Below are positions 62,497 through 64,000 of a stretch of DNA of 64,000 nucleotides, piece by piece. Location: NCBI RefSeq assembly GCF_025398275.1, contig NZ_JAODOR010000008.1, positions 148,017-212,016 on the forward strand, in the 5' to 3' direction. The position numbers and the translations under genes are program-made. This DNA comes from Microbacterium memoriense. Lineage in GTDB: Bacteria; Actinomycetota; Actinomycetes; Actinomycetales; Microbacteriaceae. The first letter of the stretch is position 1. Each line of letters starts with the position of its first letter. The notes below the pieces were generated by a model. The model did not search any database, was not told the DNA's origin, and saw only the letters and a list, made by a program, of their open reading frames with translations.

Positions 62497-63698
62497 GGTG
62501 TCACCGAGTCCCAGAGCTGATCGAGGTGGGCGCCGAGCGGGTCTTCGATGCTCGGCAGCACCGGTTCGGCGGGCGGCGCCGCGAGGGATCCCCAGATGAT
62601 CAGGCCGGAGATGGCGAACGCGAGGAGGATGGCGGCCACCACCGCGAATGGGAGCCATCGAGCGCGCTCCGGCTGCGGCGCACCCGGAGCTGCGGACAAC
62701 GGCTCCTCCCACACGCGCGTCACGCCGTCATGGTCGACCGGAGGCCCAGACACACCGGAGTCGCTCGCCACCGGGCCGTCCGCGATGGTGATCGCCGGCG
62801 CGAGTGCCGTGGCCGCCGGTGCGGCAGCTGCCGCTGCGTCACCACCCGATCCGCCGAAGCCGCTGACCGCGACGACGACGTCGAGTGCTGAAGGCCGATC
62901 AGCAGGTTCGGCGGCGGTCATGCTCGTGAGGAGGGCCGCCCATTCCGACCCCAGATGCGCCGGGACCGGCGGGGCCTGTGACAAGCGGGCCAGTGCCGCC
63001 TCATGGGGCGTCTTCTGCGCGAACGCCCGAACGCCCGTGAGCGACTCGAGCAGGACGAGCCCGAGGGCGTAGATGTCGGCGGCCGGGGTCGGGGCGGCGC
63101 CGCGGACCTGCTCCGGGCTCACGTAGGCGGCCGTGCCGATCAGCAGCCCGGGGGTGGTCAGTCGTGTCGAGTCGACGAGGTACGCGATGCCGAAATCCGC
63201 CAGCTTCGCCCGGAACTCCTCACCCGGAACGGGGGACGTGCGCAGCAGCACGTTGGACGGTTTTATGTCACGATGCACGACCCCCGCGGCGTGCACGACG
63301 TGGAGCGCGTCCGCGAGGTCGCGGGCCACCGTCGCCACGACATCCTCGGGGATCGGGCCCCGCAGGATGCGGCCGGCGAGGGTCGGACCGTCCACGAACT
63401 CCATCACGAGGTAGTTGGGCGCGGGCCCCTCGACGTGCGCGTCGAACAGCGTCACCAGGGCGGGGTGGTTCAGTCCCGCGAGCAGTCGCGTCTCGGACGT
63501 CGCACGTGCGGCATCCGCTGTCCCCTCCCGGAAGACCTTGATCGCAACGGTCCGTCCGAGCAACTCGTCCTGGGCGAGATGGACGACGCCCATGCCGCCT
63601 TCGCCGATGGGTGACTGCAGAATGTAGCGCCCGCCGAGGCGCCGACCGCCGGGTCGCACCGGTGCGGTCGGGAGCGACTGCTCCATCCCCTCCGTCAT
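62493..63698 (-). CDS. Serine/threonine protein kinase (membrane-anchored)
   Basis: 401 residues. The Hanks-type kinase domain has IGEGGMGVVHLA (P-loop), VAIKVF (Lys), HRDIKPSNVLL (catalytic loop), DFGIAY (DFG) and YVSPEQVRG. A variable linker follows, one transmembrane helix (WLPFAVVAAILLAFAISGLIIWG, about 349-371) and a 30-residue external tail. There are no PASTA repeats, so it is unlike PknB. The short outside tail may sense a partner, possibly the lipoprotein encoded next. GGGGGGATGTC precedes the ATG at 63698. Confidence 0.88.
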   Translation of the reverse strand: MTEGMEQSLPTAPVRPGGRRLGGRYILQSPIGEGGMGVVHLAQDELLGRTVAIKVFREGTADAARATSETRLLAGLNHPALVTLFDAHVEGPAPNYLVMEFVDGPTLAGRILRGPIPEDVVATVARDLADALHVVHAAGVVHRDIKPSNVLLRTSPVPGEEFRAKLADFGIAYLVDSTRLTTPGLLIGTAAYVSPEQVRGAAPTPAADIYALGLVLLESLTGVRAFAQKTPHEAALARLSQAPPVPAHLGSEWAALLTSMTAAEPADRPSALDVVVAVSGFGGSGGDAAAAAAPAATALAPAITIADGPVASDSGVSGPPVDHDGVTRVWEEPLSAAPGAPQPERARWLPFAVVAAILLAFAISGLIIWGSLAAPPAEPVLPSIEDPLGAHLDQLWDSVTP

Positions 63699-63732
63699 GA
63701 CATCCCCCCGGGTACGCGCGGGCTGCCGCGCG

Positions 63733-63749
63733 CCCTCTACGTTAGAGGG
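63733..63749. promoter_or_regulatory. Palindrome at the kinase promoter
   Basis: CCCTCTA-CGT-TAGAGGG, 7-bp arms, 35 bp before the kinase start. Its minus strand contains a possible -10 TAACGT (63739-63744). Confidence 0.45.
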
Positions 63750-64000
63750 TGCGGTCCGCATCCACCCAACGGGTTGACATCGCGGCGCTCTCGCGCAAGA
63801 CGAGTCACACGAGCGCGTGGGCGTGGATGCCGGAGGTCGTGGTCGTCCCGGTGAGTTCGAGGGAGAGCTGACACCCTCACTGAAGGCGATGCGACTGCGC
63901 ATCGGAGGAGTATCGGGGGTTGCCACCGTCGCGGCGGGGGCGTCCTTCATCTGTCATCGGTCTCGGATGCGCGCACGCGCGTTAACGAGAAAAGGCCACC
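63750..64000. other. End region without recognised gene
   Basis: About 250 bp upstream of the kinase. A frame open on the minus strand here has antisense-like composition and no known motif. No tRNA or rRNA pattern was seen. It probably contains the kinase promoter and the start of the next unit beyond the window. Confidence 0.4.

Noticed and set aside
63699..63950. Extension of the kinase gene to an upstream ATG at 63950
   Set aside because: The added peptide has antisense-like composition, passes through the promoter palindrome, and the ATG at 63698 has a good ribosome site.

Overview
The window is a dense, ordinary chromosomal stretch from a high-G+C actinobacterium. It is most likely a Microbacteriaceae member close to Microbacterium. 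That placement is an inference from G/C-ending codons, many promoters with a TANNNT -10 box set 5-7 nt before the start codon (leaderless genes), the tRNA-Trp/secE/nusG/rplK/rplA order, an L10-leader rplJ-rplL pair, a divergent RamB-type regulator beside the glyoxylate-shunt genes, and the protein families present. I see no rRNA, CRISPR array, insertion sequence or prophage block.

Layout. 1-3.9 kb: minus-strand metabolic and hypothetical genes (M18 aminopeptidase cut by the window edge, NYN nuclease-like protein, winged-helix protein, flavoprotein disulfide reductase) plus a small plus-strand ORF. 4.0-7.2 kb: a four-gene OpuC-type osmoprotectant ABC importer ending in a strong hairpin, followed by an unexplained 88-bp element with inverted ends. 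7.5-14.1 kb: a monooxygenase/MetY pair with a sulfur theme, TrhO, Dps, an aldo/keto reductase, a second luciferase-fold oxidoreductase and an ASCH protein. 14.3-20.8 kb: a cysteine-rich winged-helix regulator followed by cydABDC, the complete cytochrome bd oxidase and its assembly exporter; three copies of a 13-bp motif sit upstream. 20.9-28.6 kb: acetyltransferase, SDR/DUF2867 protein, HerA-like ATPase, PAP2 phosphatase, Bcr/CflA-type exporter, DUF3105-DUF305 pair.

28.7-33.7 kb: a sugar ABC importer with a divergent LacI regulator, two matching operators and an intra-operon hairpin. 33.7-34.8 kb: rplJ-rplL with an attenuating leader. 35.0-38.0 kb: a YqaJ-type nuclease-domain protein and an MFS drug exporter/MarR operon with three TTGA-N6-TCAA operators. 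38.2-41.1 kb: quinone oxidoreductase, ArgP/LysE divergent pair, acylphosphatase. 41.2-43.9 kb: rplA, rplK, nusG, secE, tRNA-Trp. 44.0-54.3 kb: a putrescine/GABA catabolic cluster (amine oxidase, GabT, two aldehyde dehydrogenases, permease, UspA) facing a PucR regulator. 54.3-59.2 kb: ramB/aceB/aceA. 59.3-64.0 kb: a decayed phosphoesterase gene, an aminotransferase, and a lipoprotein/Ser-Thr kinase pair.

No wholly novel system is evident. The best candidates for follow-up are the regulatory layouts (cyd, MarR/MFS, sugar ABC, gab), the inverted-repeat element at 7.3-7.4 kb, the many leaderless promoters, and a strong excess of the hexamer GGATGC/GCATCC throughout the window.
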